Source of the DNA: an uncultured Lachnospiraceae bacterium
GTDB taxonomy: Bacteria; Bacillota; Clostridia; Lachnospirales; Lachnospiraceae
Length of the DNA: 14,988 nucleotides
Reading direction: 5' to 3'
Assembly: GCA_947589175.1 (NCBI GenBank)
Contig: CANPZR010000035.1
Location: 1-14,988, forward strand
How positions within the stretch are numbered: position 1 is the stretch's first letter; the number at the start of each line of letters is the position of its first letter. A program made the position numbers and the translations under genes. Positions 1 to 6,345 of this stretch are shown here, in pieces. A model generated the notes under the pieces. The model did not search any database. It was not told the origin of the DNA and saw nothing but the letters and a program-made list of their open reading frames with translations.

Positions 1-1
1 A

Positions 2-178
2 AAGGCGTTCGATGAGAGAGTGGGAGCGATGCTCGACAACACGCTGAAAATGGCGATCGTCGAGTTTGAAAAGCTCCCCTGTGAGCAGGATTTGGCGATT
101 CTTCGGAACATTTTATACGAGGGAATCTGGACAAAATACAATCAAAAAAAGACAGAGGCGGGGGAGCGCGCCCTGTGA
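2..178 (+). CDS. DUF5685 family protein, C-terminal end only (partial)
   Basis: The window opens inside this gene. The frame starting at base 2 is open for 58 codons and ends at TGA 176-178. The C-terminal peptide contains EFEKLPCEQDLAILRNILY, which I recognise from memory as the typical C-terminus of DUF5685 proteins of Lachnospiraceae. Those proteins are mainly alpha-helical and have no established function. The next gene, a J-domain protein, starts 26 bp after the stop, and this order is the usual neighbourhood for the family. The short ATG-started reading frame at 66-317 in another frame is a shadow. The family call comes from a 58-residue fragment, so it is probable but not certain. Confidence 0.75.
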   Translation, partial: KAFDERVGAMLDNTLKMAIVEFEKLPCEQDLAILRNILYEGIWTKYNQKKTEAGERAL

Positions 179-204
179 GCTGTCGTTGAAAAATGGAGGA
201 GATC

Positions 205-903
205 ATGAACGATCCATACAGTGTGCTCGGCATTACGAGAGGAGCGACGGACCGGGAGATAAAAAAGGCGTATCGGGAGATGAGCCGGAAGTATCATCCG
301 GATTCCTATTCCGATGAATTTCAGAAAAAACAGGCGGAGGAGAAGTTCCGCCAGGTGCAGGAGGCCTACAACCAGATCGTGGCGGAGCGTTCCGGCAAGG
401 GGACGCAGAGTTACGGAGGCGGTTATGGCGGTTTTGGGGGCGGCTCCCAGAATTATTCTGAGGAGGACCAGCATTTGATGGCGGCTATGAATTACATCAA
501 TGCCCGCCGCTTTAACGAGGCGATCAATGTGCTGAACTCGATTCCCAATCACAGCGCCAAGTGGTATTATCTCAGCTCCTATGCCAATCTGGGACTGGGA
601 AACAATGTGGTGGCGCTGGATTACGCGAAGCAGGCCGCGCAGATGGAGCCGAATAATCCCCAGTTCGTGAATTACTACCGGCAGCTGCAGCAGGGGGGCG
701 GCGCTTTTGGAAGTCCGTTTGGCAGTCCCTTTGGGAGCCCGTTTGGCGGCGGCTACGGGGGCGGTTACGGCGGCTATGGAGGGTATGGCAGTTACGGCGG
801 CTACGGCGGCAGCTCCTGCGGCACGGGCAACCTGTGCTGCGATCTGTGGTGCGCGGATTCGCTGTGTGAATGTATGGGAGGAGATCTTTGCGGATGCTGT
901 TAG
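205..903 (+). CDS. J-domain/TPR protein with Gly-Tyr-rich linker and Cys-rich tail
   Basis: A 232-residue protein. I chose ATG 205 over ATG 193 because GGAGGAG (195-201) overlaps the upstream ATG and lies correctly spaced before 205. Residues 1-63 are a J domain with the HPD motif at 31-33, the site that stimulates Hsp70 (DnaK) ATPase. Residues 64-84 are a Gly-rich linker. Residues 87-160 look like two TPR-type helical pairs. Residues 164-203 are low complexity (three GSPF units, then GGY/GSY repeats). The last 30 residues hold nine cysteines, several paired, which suggests metal binding, lipidation or a redox role. It is not DnaJ itself: the zinc-finger domain and C-terminal substrate domains are missing. 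It lies between a DUF5685 gene and a membrane-protein gene in one probable operon. A co-chaperone role is inferred from the J domain; the client is unknown. Confidence 0.88.
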   Translation: MNDPYSVLGITRGATDREIKKAYREMSRKYHPDSYSDEFQKKQAEEKFRQVQEAYNQIVAERSGKGTQSYGGGYGGFGGGSQNYSEEDQHLMAAMNYINARRFNEAINVLNSIPNHSAKWYYLSSYANLGLGNNVVALDYAKQAAQMEPNNPQFVNYYRQLQQGGGAFGSPFGSPFGSPFGGGYGGGYGGYGGYGSYGGYGGSSCGTGNLCCDLWCADSLCECMGGDLCGCC

Positions 904-1514
904 CGGTATTGGCTCTCTTGGCGGCCCTGGGCGCGGTGCTGAACGTGCTGGGGACGCTGATTTCGGTAAATACGTTTTTTTTCACCGCGGCGGCGGCCTT
1001 TCTGGCCGGTTTCGTGGTCGTCTCTTATGGCATGAGGGCGGGAACTCTCTATTTTTTCGTGTGTCTTTCACTGGATTTTCTTTTGAATCCGAACAAGCTG
1101 CATTTCTTTTTATACATGGCGCTGGCGGGATATATTCTGCTGGCGGAGGGGAGCTTTCGGGTTCTGGAGCACAGGAGCCAGGCCGGAGACGCCGCGAGGC
1201 GGACGGAGACGAGGAAAAGCTCTTTCGTTCTGGAGCATGGGAGCCTGGACGGAGGCAGTGCTAAAAAGAAAATGAGGCTGCACCGGGGAATCCGGCTCGT
1301 TCTTTTTTTCGCCCTGTATCTGCCGGTGCTCCTGTGGATGCCGGGACTTCTCTTAGAGGGGAGCCGATGGGCGAATTTTCTGGAATCCGCGTGGTTTCTG
1401 CCGGTGATGGCCGTGGCGGGGATTCCGCTCTGGCTCGTCTATGATCTGGCCTATTTTGTGGCGAAAAAATGGTTCTATGCCCGGTTCGGCCGCCTGTTTC
1501 CCCGTGGGAAATGA
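894..1514 (+). CDS. Small multi-pass membrane protein, unknown function
   Basis: No family recognised. From ATG 894 it is 206 residues. TTG 888 is an equally plausible start (6 nt after GGAGG at 877-881), and ATG 870 is possible but lies upstream of that site. The start overlaps the last 10 bp of the J-protein gene, which indicates translational coupling. Hydrophobic stretches at about residues 1-24, 27-46, 50-63, 69-84, 123-144 and 156-180 suggest five or six membrane passes, with a charged loop at about 88-122 and a basic C-terminus (KKWFYARFGRLFPRGK). The loop carries an in-frame duplication (VLEHRSQAGD and VLEHGSLDGG). The tight linkage suggests it works with the J-protein, perhaps as its membrane anchor or partner; that is inference only. 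Confidence 0.75.
   Translation: MLLAVLALLAALGAVLNVLGTLISVNTFFFTAAAAFLAGFVVVSYGMRAGTLYFFVCLSLDFLLNPNKLHFFLYMALAGYILLAEGSFRVLEHRSQAGDAARRTETRKSSFVLEHGSLDGGSAKKKMRLHRGIRLVLFFALYLPVLLWMPGLLLEGSRWANFLESAWFLPVMAVAGIPLWLVYDLAYFVAKKWFYARFGRLFPRGK
1162..1254 (+). repeat. Imperfect in-frame direct repeat, 27 bp, two copies
   Basis: Copies at 1162-1188 and 1228-1254 match at 23 of 27 positions and are offset by 66 bp (22 codons), so both are read in the same frame. They encode the VLEH..S..G units in the cytoplasmic-looking loop of the membrane protein. Confidence 0.7.
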
Positions 1515-1560
1515 CATATGTGGTTTTGTTTGTTCCCAGATGTAGTATTCATTGCTACGA

Positions 1561-1590
1561 TTGACACGGACCCCGTTTTAGCGGTATACT
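1561..1590 (+). promoter_or_regulatory. Sigma-A promoter upstream of fabH
   Basis: A perfect -35 box TTGACA (1561-1566) is followed after 18 bp by TATACT (1585-1590). Transcription would start near 1597, giving a leader of about 50 nt before fabH. No FapR- or FabT-like operator was recognised around it. Confidence 0.75.
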
Positions 1591-1647
1591 TGTAGTTACG
1601 AGACTGGGTTTTATTCCCACAAGATGACAGTAAGAGGGGTATGAGAA

Positions 1648-2622
1648 ATGGCAATCAGAATAATCGGTACAGGCAGCTATCTTCCCGCGAAGGTGGCGGA
1701 TAATCAGTTTCTCTCCACGATTGTAGACACGGATGATGAGTGGATTACGCAGAGAACCGGAATCAAGGAGAGGCATCTGTCCAACGGCAGGGAGGAGGGC
1801 ACGGCCTATATGGCGTCCCAGGCGGCGCTCTCGGCGCTGGAAAACGCCGGGGTGAACGCGGAGGAGCTAGACATGATCATTGTCGCGACCGTTTCCGCGG
1901 ACACCTATGTGCCCAGCACATCCTGTTCGGTGCAGGGGGCGATCGGAGCGATTCGCGCCACCTGTTTTGATATCAATGCCGCCTGCTCCGGTTTTTTATT
2001 TGCGCTGAACACGGCGTATGCCTACATCGAGATGGGGATGGCGCGGACGGTGCTGATCGCCGGCGCGGAGACGCTCTCCCGCGAGGTGGACTGGTCGGAC
2101 CGCAGTTCCTGTATTTTGTTCGGGGACGGCGCGGGAGCGGCCGTGATTCGGCAGGAGGAGGGCGAGGGCGGACTGATCGCCAGCGTGACCGGCTCGGACG
2201 GAAGCCAGGGCGACGTGCTGACCTGCAAGGGCCGGGGCATCCAGAACCCGTTCCACAACTCCCGGCGCAAGAAGGATTATCTGAAGATGGAGGGACAGGC
2301 CGTGTTCCGGTTCGCGGTGACGACCGTGCCCCGGTGCATCCGGCAGATTTTGAAAAAGACGGAGCTGGAGCCGGAGGATATCAAGTATTTTATCTTGCAC
2401 CAGGCCAATGTCCGCATTCTGGAAGTGATTGCTAAGAGGCTGAAAGTGGATATAGAGAAATTTCCGATGAATCTGGACCGGTACGGAAACACGTCCTCGG
2501 CCAGTATTCCGATTCTGTTAGACGAGCTGAACCGGGAGGGACTTCTCCAGAGGGGGGACAGACTGATTCTGTCCGGCTTCGGTGGGGGGCTGACCTGGGG
2601 AGCGATATTATTAGAATGGTAA
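1648..2622 (+). CDS. fabH: Beta-ketoacyl-ACP synthase III (KAS III)
   Basis: A 324-residue protein, the normal length for FabH, which starts type II fatty acid synthesis by condensing an acyl-CoA primer with malonyl-ACP in the cytoplasm. The catalytic triad is visible: Cys113 in NAACSGF, His251 in HQAN and Asn281 in GNTSSAS. The ILFGDGAGA motif at 156-164 and the C-terminal GFGGGLTWGA are also typical. ATG 1648 has AGAGGGG about 9 nt upstream, and a strong promoter lies at 1561-1590. In many Firmicutes fabH sits in a fab cluster; here it has its own promoter and is followed by a nucleosidase gene 110 bp away, with a palindromic array between. The primer preference (acetyl or branched) cannot be read from this. 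Confidence 0.95.
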   Translation: MAIRIIGTGSYLPAKVADNQFLSTIVDTDDEWITQRTGIKERHLSNGREEGTAYMASQAALSALENAGVNAEELDMIIVATVSADTYVPSTSCSVQGAIGAIRATCFDINAACSGFLFALNTAYAYIEMGMARTVLIAGAETLSREVDWSDRSSCILFGDGAGAAVIRQEEGEGGLIASVTGSDGSQGDVLTCKGRGIQNPFHNSRRKKDYLKMEGQAVFRFAVTTVPRCIRQILKKTELEPEDIKYFILHQANVRILEVIAKRLKVDIEKFPMNLDRYGNTSSASIPILLDELNREGLLQRGDRLILSGFGGGLTWGAILLEW

Positions 2623-2624
2623 TC

Positions 2625-2681
2625 AATGTGAACGAAGTTCACATTGTGAACTATGGTTCACATTGTGAATTACATTCACAT
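2625..2681. repeat. Array of six alternating inverted half-sites (GTGAAC/GTTCAC)
   Basis: Six 6-bp half-sites alternate in orientation: GTGAAC 2628, GTTCAC 2637, GTGAAC 2646, GTTCAC 2656, GTGAAT 2665 and ATTCAC 2674. Their starts are 9, 9, 10, 9 and 9 bp apart. Each neighbouring pair forms a palindrome. The best is AATGTGAAC / GTTCACATT (2625-2633 and 2637-2645, 3-nt loop). Others are TGTGAAC / GTTCACA around TATG (2645-2662) and TGTGAAT / ATTCACA around TAC (2664-2680). The array begins 2 bp after the fabH stop and ends about 50 bp before the nucleosidase start. Near-helical spacing fits a multi-site operator; the RNA could instead switch between mutually exclusive hairpins. There is no T-run, so it is not a standard terminator. 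Confidence 0.85.
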
Positions 2682-2732
2682 AGCGAAAAATCACGCTGAT
2701 GCGGACGATGTTCTCTTTGAAATGAGGAATAT

Positions 2733-3434
2733 ATGAAAAAAATAATTTTACAGGGAGCCATGGACATTGAGACGGATATTTTCATCCGGAAGGTTCAGGA
2801 GATGCCCCAGTATGAAAAAATAGAAGAAGGCGGTCTGGAGTTCCATGTCGGGACGGAGAAAGACCGGCAGTTTATTGTGAGCGTGACCGGCATGGGCACG
2901 GTACAGGCGGCGATGGCGACGGCGGTCGCCATTGAGCGCTTCCGTCCCGACGCGGTGATCAGCCAGGGGACGGCGGGAGCTCAGTTGCGGGATCTCTCGG
3001 TGGGAGATGTGGTGCTCGTGGAGGAGGCGGTCAATATCAATGCGCTCTCCATGCCGAAGAAGCAGGAGGGAGAGGGGAGCGATCCCTTTTCCTGGGAGGG
3101 ATTCCACACGGAATATTATCCGGCGGATCCGGCTCTCTTAGAGCGGATTTCCAGCCTGGAATACCCCTATGGGGATGCGCGCCGGGGAAAGACGGCTACG
3201 GGCGATCTTTTCAGCCGGGAGGCCGACCGGATTCTCTGGCTGGCGGAGAAGTTTCACACCTGCTGTGAGGAGATGGAGACGGCGGCGGTGTTTCAGATCT
3301 GCCGGGCGTTCGGTATCCCCTGCGCGGCGCTCCGCGTGATTTCCAACAATGAGCTTCTCGGAGACGCGTTCGACGAGCAGACGGCGGCCCGGCTGCAGGA
3401 GCACATCTGGGAGCTGGCGCGCGGATATCTATGA
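2733..3434 (+). CDS. MTA/SAH nucleosidase-family protein (Asn variant)
   Basis: A 233-residue protein of the purine nucleoside phosphorylase/MTAN superfamily. Family members cleave the N-glycosidic bond of 5'-methylthioadenosine, S-adenosylhomocysteine or related nucleosides in the cytoplasm. Visible landmarks are GAMDIE with Glu13 (equivalent of E. coli MTAN Glu12), the GMGTVQAA loop, QGTAGAQL, VGDVVLVEEA, GDLF and EEMETAAV with Glu182 (equivalent of Glu174). The segment that normally reads ISD, with the catalytic Asp that protonates adenine N7, reads RVISNNE, so Asn205 replaces Asp. Futalosine hydrolase and trimeric PNPs, which act on 6-oxopurines, also have Asn near this position, so the substrate may not be MTA/SAH. 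ATG 2733 follows GAGGA (2724-2728). Transcription may come from the fabH promoter or from the array region. Confidence 0.85.
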   Translation: MKKIILQGAMDIETDIFIRKVQEMPQYEKIEEGGLEFHVGTEKDRQFIVSVTGMGTVQAAMATAVAIERFRPDAVISQGTAGAQLRDLSVGDVVLVEEAVNINALSMPKKQEGEGSDPFSWEGFHTEYYPADPALLERISSLEYPYGDARRGKTATGDLFSREADRILWLAEKFHTCCEEMETAAVFQICRAFGIPCAALRVISNNELLGDAFDEQTAARLQEHIWELARGYL

Positions 3435-3481
3435 TAGGAAATAAGACAGGCTCCAACGCGCGTATCTGTAAAATACAGCGG

Positions 3482-3508
3482 ATATGCCGCAGCGCGCGAT
3501 CATGCGAT
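3482..3508 (+). promoter_or_regulatory. Possible sigma-E-like promoter before the SpoIID-type gene
   Basis: ATA (3482-3484) and CATGCGAT (3501-3508) are 16 bp apart, which resembles the Bacillus SigE pattern ATA-N16-CATACAAT with 6 of 8 matches in the -10 box. No good sigma-A promoter was seen in 3435-3574. This is weak evidence based on one site. Confidence 0.25.
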
Positions 3509-3533
3509 ATAAAATATACAGTCATAAAGTTGT

Positions 3534-3572
3534 CCCTCTTTGCATAAATAATAAGTGCAAAGGGGGATTTTT
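3534..3572 (+). promoter_or_regulatory. Hairpin covering the RBS, followed by a T-run
   Basis: CCCTCTTTGCA (3534-3544) pairs with TGCAAAGGGGG (3556-3566) over 11 bp with one G-U pair and an 11-nt loop. The right arm contains AGGGGG (3561-3566), the ribosome binding site of the TTG-started gene at 3575. Five T follow immediately (3568-3572). It could act as an intrinsic terminator for the nucleosidase transcript, as a translation block, or as both. Confidence 0.65.
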
Positions 3573-3574
3573 GA

Positions 3575-5347
3575 TTGAGGCGGACAGGCAGAGTCATATT
3601 TATTTTTATTTTAATCCTTTCCTGCATGGCGGGCATGTGGCTGTTTCAGTCGTGGCGGGAGGAGAGCGTCCGGAGCGACGGGCAGGAGTACCACAACGTG
3701 TATGTGACGGCGGTCAGCGGCACGTCCCTGACGGCGGTCTGCCAGGGGGAGAGCCGCACCTGGGAGCTGGCGTCGGCGGTATCGGGCAGCGCGGCGGGCG
3801 TTGTGTCCGATTTGGTACTCGTTGATGATAAGGTAGTGAAAATCGTGAAAAAGCCGGAGGAAATCCGGGACAAGATTTTAAAAATACAGGAGAATTCCGT
3901 GACGCTGGCGGATTATGGGGAAGTGGAGCTTCACCCGGATTTTGTGATGTACCGGATCGGATCGGCGGGCGAGGTGAGCCAGGGGAGCATTTCCGATATC
4001 ACCGTGGGGAGCACCGGGGTGCGCTTTGTGGCGGCGGGACAGCGTCTCTGCGCCGGGGTGGCGGAGACGGAGAAGCTGGAGAACATCCGCGTGATTCTGA
4101 AAAACAGCGACGGCACGTCTTACGATATGGACAAGGTGTCGGTGACGGCGGACACAGATTTTTCTGTGACACAGGACGGTGAGACAAGCGCGCACAAAAA
4201 GGGAGAGAAAGTTTCATTTTCCCCGGACAGCCTTAAAGGCACAGCGACGGTCAGCACCGACGGAAAAGGGCGGCTGCAGATCAAGGGGCTAAAGAGAACC
4301 CAGGGAGTGCCCTGGTACCGGGGCAGCCTGGAGATCAGCAGGCAGAAAAAGAAGCTCCATGTGATCAACGAGCTGCCGTTAGAGCAGTATTTATACAGTG
4401 TGGTCCCCAGTGAGATGCCGACGGAGTACGGCGCCGAGGCGCTGAAGGCCCAGGCGGTCTGCGCCAGAAGTTACGCGGTGCGGCAGATGGAGGGGAACCG
4501 GCTGGCTAGTCTGGGAGCCCATGTGGACGACAGCGTCTCCTATCAGGTGTACAACAATCTGAAAGAGGACGAGCGCTCCATCCAGGCGGTAGACGCCACC
4601 AGAGACCAGGTGGTGACGGAGGGTGACGAGGTGGTGTCCACCTATTTCTTTTCCGCGTCCTGCGGCAGCACATCGGGCATGAAGGACGTGTGGTTTACGA
4701 AAAAGGACGTGGATTACCTGACATCCGGCGTTCAGGTCTATCCCCGTGAGGAAAAAGATTTGTCCCGCGAAAAGGATTTTGTCGCTTTTTTAAAGGAAAA
4801 TGAGGAGACGCTGGACAGCGGTTCGCCCTGGTACCGGTGGCAGACGGAGATTTCCGCGGCGGATCTGTCAAAATCCATCCGCAAAGGCCTTAAATCCCGC
4901 TACCAGGCCAATCCGTCCCAGATCCAGACGAAGGGGGCGGACAATGTATTTGCCAGCCGGGAGATTCCGAAAATCGGGAAGGTGAAAAACATTCAGATCA
5001 AGACAAGGGGCGAGGGCGGCGTGGCGTCCATGCTGGAAATCGAGGGGACCAAAAACACGGTCCGGGTCTACACGGAGTACAATATACGGCTGCTTCTGAT
5101 CGGGGAGAACGCGGTGTTTCAGCGGAAGGACCAGAAAGAGGTGACGGGGCTGTCTCTTTTGCCCAGCGGATATTTTTACATAGAGAAAAAAGAGGATTCC
5201 TATATTTTTTACGGCGGCGGCTACGGGCACGGCGTGGGCATGAGCCAGAACGGCGCAAACGCCCTGGCCGGGCAGGGAAAGAGCTGCGAGGAGATTCTCA
5301 CGTTTTATTTCCCAGGAACGAGCGTGCGATCGCGGGAAGCTCTCTGA
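3575..5347 (+). CDS. SpoIID/LytB domain protein, probable peptidoglycan lytic transglycosylase
   Basis: A 590-residue protein. The start is TTG 3575, 8 nt after AGGGGG; no ATG fits. Residues 7-26 form a membrane anchor or signal peptide, so the rest lies outside the membrane. Residues 30-230 are a beta-rich region of unknown role. The SpoIID/LytB core runs from about residue 260: LHVINELPLEQYLYSVVPSEMP with Glu280, equivalent to the catalytic Glu of B. subtilis SpoIID, then ALKAQAVCARSYA, SYQVYN, SASCGSTSG, and the C-terminal GYGHGVGMSQNGA (549-561). SpoIID cleaves glycan strands stripped of peptides during engulfment; LytB-type relatives act in vegetative cells. At 590 residues it is much longer than SpoIID (about 340), so I do not assign spoIID. 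The 3' end overlaps the convergent YihY gene by 50 bp. Confidence 0.9.
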   Translation: MRRTGRVIFIFILILSCMAGMWLFQSWREESVRSDGQEYHNVYVTAVSGTSLTAVCQGESRTWELASAVSGSAAGVVSDLVLVDDKVVKIVKKPEEIRDKILKIQENSVTLADYGEVELHPDFVMYRIGSAGEVSQGSISDITVGSTGVRFVAAGQRLCAGVAETEKLENIRVILKNSDGTSYDMDKVSVTADTDFSVTQDGETSAHKKGEKVSFSPDSLKGTATVSTDGKGRLQIKGLKRTQGVPWYRGSLEISRQKKKLHVINELPLEQYLYSVVPSEMPTEYGAEALKAQAVCARSYAVRQMEGNRLASLGAHVDDSVSYQVYNNLKEDERSIQAVDATRDQVVTEGDEVVSTYFFSASCGSTSGMKDVWFTKKDVDYLTSGVQVYPREEKDLSREKDFVAFLKENEETLDSGSPWYRWQTEISAADLSKSIRKGLKSRYQANPSQIQTKGADNVFASREIPKIGKVKNIQIKTRGEGGVASMLEIEGTKNTVRVYTEYNIRLLLIGENAVFQRKDQKEVTGLSLLPSGYFYIEKKEDSYIFYGGGYGHGVGMSQNGANALAGQGKSCEEILTFYFPGTSVRSREAL

Positions 5348-6170
5348 GGGACCGGAGCAGGTTCAGTCTGTGATTCTGCTTTAGGTACTGGTTGAGCATG
5401 GCGCCGATGAATACGATGATAATACACAGGTACATCCACAGCATCAGAAGGACGATGTGGGTCAGGCTTCCGTAGACGGAGGCGAACGCGTTCCGGTAGT
5501 CCACATACAGGGAGTACAGGTAGGAAAAGACGATCCAGAGGAAGGCGGACAGCACGGCGCCCGGCAGCTCATCCCTGAAGGTGGTCTTGTGCTTCGGCAC
5601 AAACCGGTACAGAAATAAAAAGTAGAGGATAAACAGCACGAAGGACACGGCGGAGCGCAGCAGGAAAAGGATCATGGTGAAATTCTCCAGGGCGGGGAAC
5701 CAGGACGTGATCAGCTGCAGGATCCGGTTGCCGTAGACCAGAATCAAAAGGCTGAGTATGATCATGACGGTGAAAATTACCGTGTAGACCAGGGACAGAA
5801 GCCGTCTCAGAAACGGGTTATAGCGGTCCGGCACCTCGTAAATCATGTCTAACTCAAAGGCAATGCTGGAAACGCCCTTGGAGCCGGCCCACAGGGTCGT
5901 GATTACGGTCAGGGACAGGATGGTTCCCGAGGCGGCGTTAAAGGTCTCCGTGAGCCAGCTCGTGACCATAGATTCAAGGCCGTCCGGTAGAATGCTGTTC
6001 ACTGCCGCCAGAATGACGTCCTCCGTGAGAGGCGTGTACTGGAGCAGGGTGATAAGGAACATCATAAACGGAAAAAAGGATACTAAAATAAAGAAGGCGA
6101 CCTGGGCAGCGTGGATGGAAACACGCTGCTCATTAAATTTTGTGTTGAACCAGATAAAAATATTATTCAT
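5298..6170 (-). CDS. YihY/virulence factor BrkB family membrane protein
   Basis: A 290-residue integral membrane protein of the YihY/BrkB family (once wrongly called RNase BN). Six hydrophobic segments are visible at about residues 22-44, 82-98, 124-147, 164-191, 202-223 and 234-261. Family landmarks are the N-terminal SIHAAQVAFFILVSFFPF, the WAGSKGVSSIAFELDMIY segment, the ELPGA motif at 201-205 and YGSLTHIVLLMLWMY. The biochemical function is not established. The ATG at 6170-6168 has GGGAGGA six nt upstream on the minus strand. The gene runs toward the SpoIID-type gene and overlaps its end by 50 bp with no terminator between, so the two transcripts should be antisense to each other at their ends. 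Confidence 0.93.
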   Translation of the reverse strand: MNNIFIWFNTKFNEQRVSIHAAQVAFFILVSFFPFMMFLITLLQYTPLTEDVILAAVNSILPDGLESMVTSWLTETFNAASGTILSLTVITTLWAGSKGVSSIAFELDMIYEVPDRYNPFLRRLLSLVYTVIFTVMIILSLLILVYGNRILQLITSWFPALENFTMILFLLRSAVSFVLFILYFLFLYRFVPKHKTTFRDELPGAVLSAFLWIVFSYLYSLYVDYRNAFASVYGSLTHIVLLMLWMYLCIIIVFIGAMLNQYLKQNHRLNLLRSLRELPAIARSFLGNKT

Positions 6171-6235
6171 GATCGGTCCTCCCGGTTATTTTTTTGCAGT
6201 AATTTTGCCTTGCGCGAAACATTGTTATGCCATGG

Positions 6236-6264
6236 CGTATCATGGGGCGCTGGCTTTTAGTCAA
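6236..6264 (-). promoter_or_regulatory. Weak candidate sigma-A promoter for the YihY gene
   Basis: On the minus strand TTGACT (6264-6259) is followed after 17 bp by GATACG (6241-6236). The -35 is good, the -10 poor. It lies 65 bp upstream of the start codon. Confidence 0.25.
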
Positions 6265-6294
6265 TCAAATTTTAAAAAAAATGTGATATAACAC

Positions 6295-6322
6295 TAAACA
6301 TTATATGAAATTTTGCCGAAAA
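6295..6322 (+). promoter_or_regulatory. Sigma-28 (SigD/FliA) type flagellin promoter
   Basis: TAAA (6295-6298) and GCCGAAAA (6315-6322) are 16 bp apart, close to the motility consensus TAAA-N15-GCCGATAA. Transcription would start near 6329, leaving a leader of only about 17 nt with the ribosome binding site GGAGGG (6330-6335) at its very 5' end. Confidence 0.75.
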
Positions 6323-6345
6323 AATCAATGGAGGGATTTATCGAA

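Noticed and set aside
2645..2680. CRP/FNR sites (TGTGA-N6-TCACA)
   Set aside because: The half-sites match, but the gaps are 7 or 8 bp and six sites alternate at 9-10 bp pitch, unlike CRP sites.
2625..2681. CRISPR array or rho-independent terminator
   Set aside because: Units are 9-10 bp with no spacers, and no T-run follows.
3575..5347. Assignment as the sporulation gene spoIID
   Set aside because: The protein is far longer than SpoIID and there are no sporulation neighbours; LytB-type relatives occur in non-sporulating cells.
5845..6291. 148-residue plus-strand reading frame
   Set aside because: It is antisense to the YihY gene, which has clear family motifs and a good ribosome binding site.
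6313..6345. TTG at 6313 as the flagellin start, adding 11 residues
   Set aside because: It lies inside the -10 box of the sigma-28 promoter, and ATG 6346 has the ribosome binding site and gives the canonical flagellin N-terminus.
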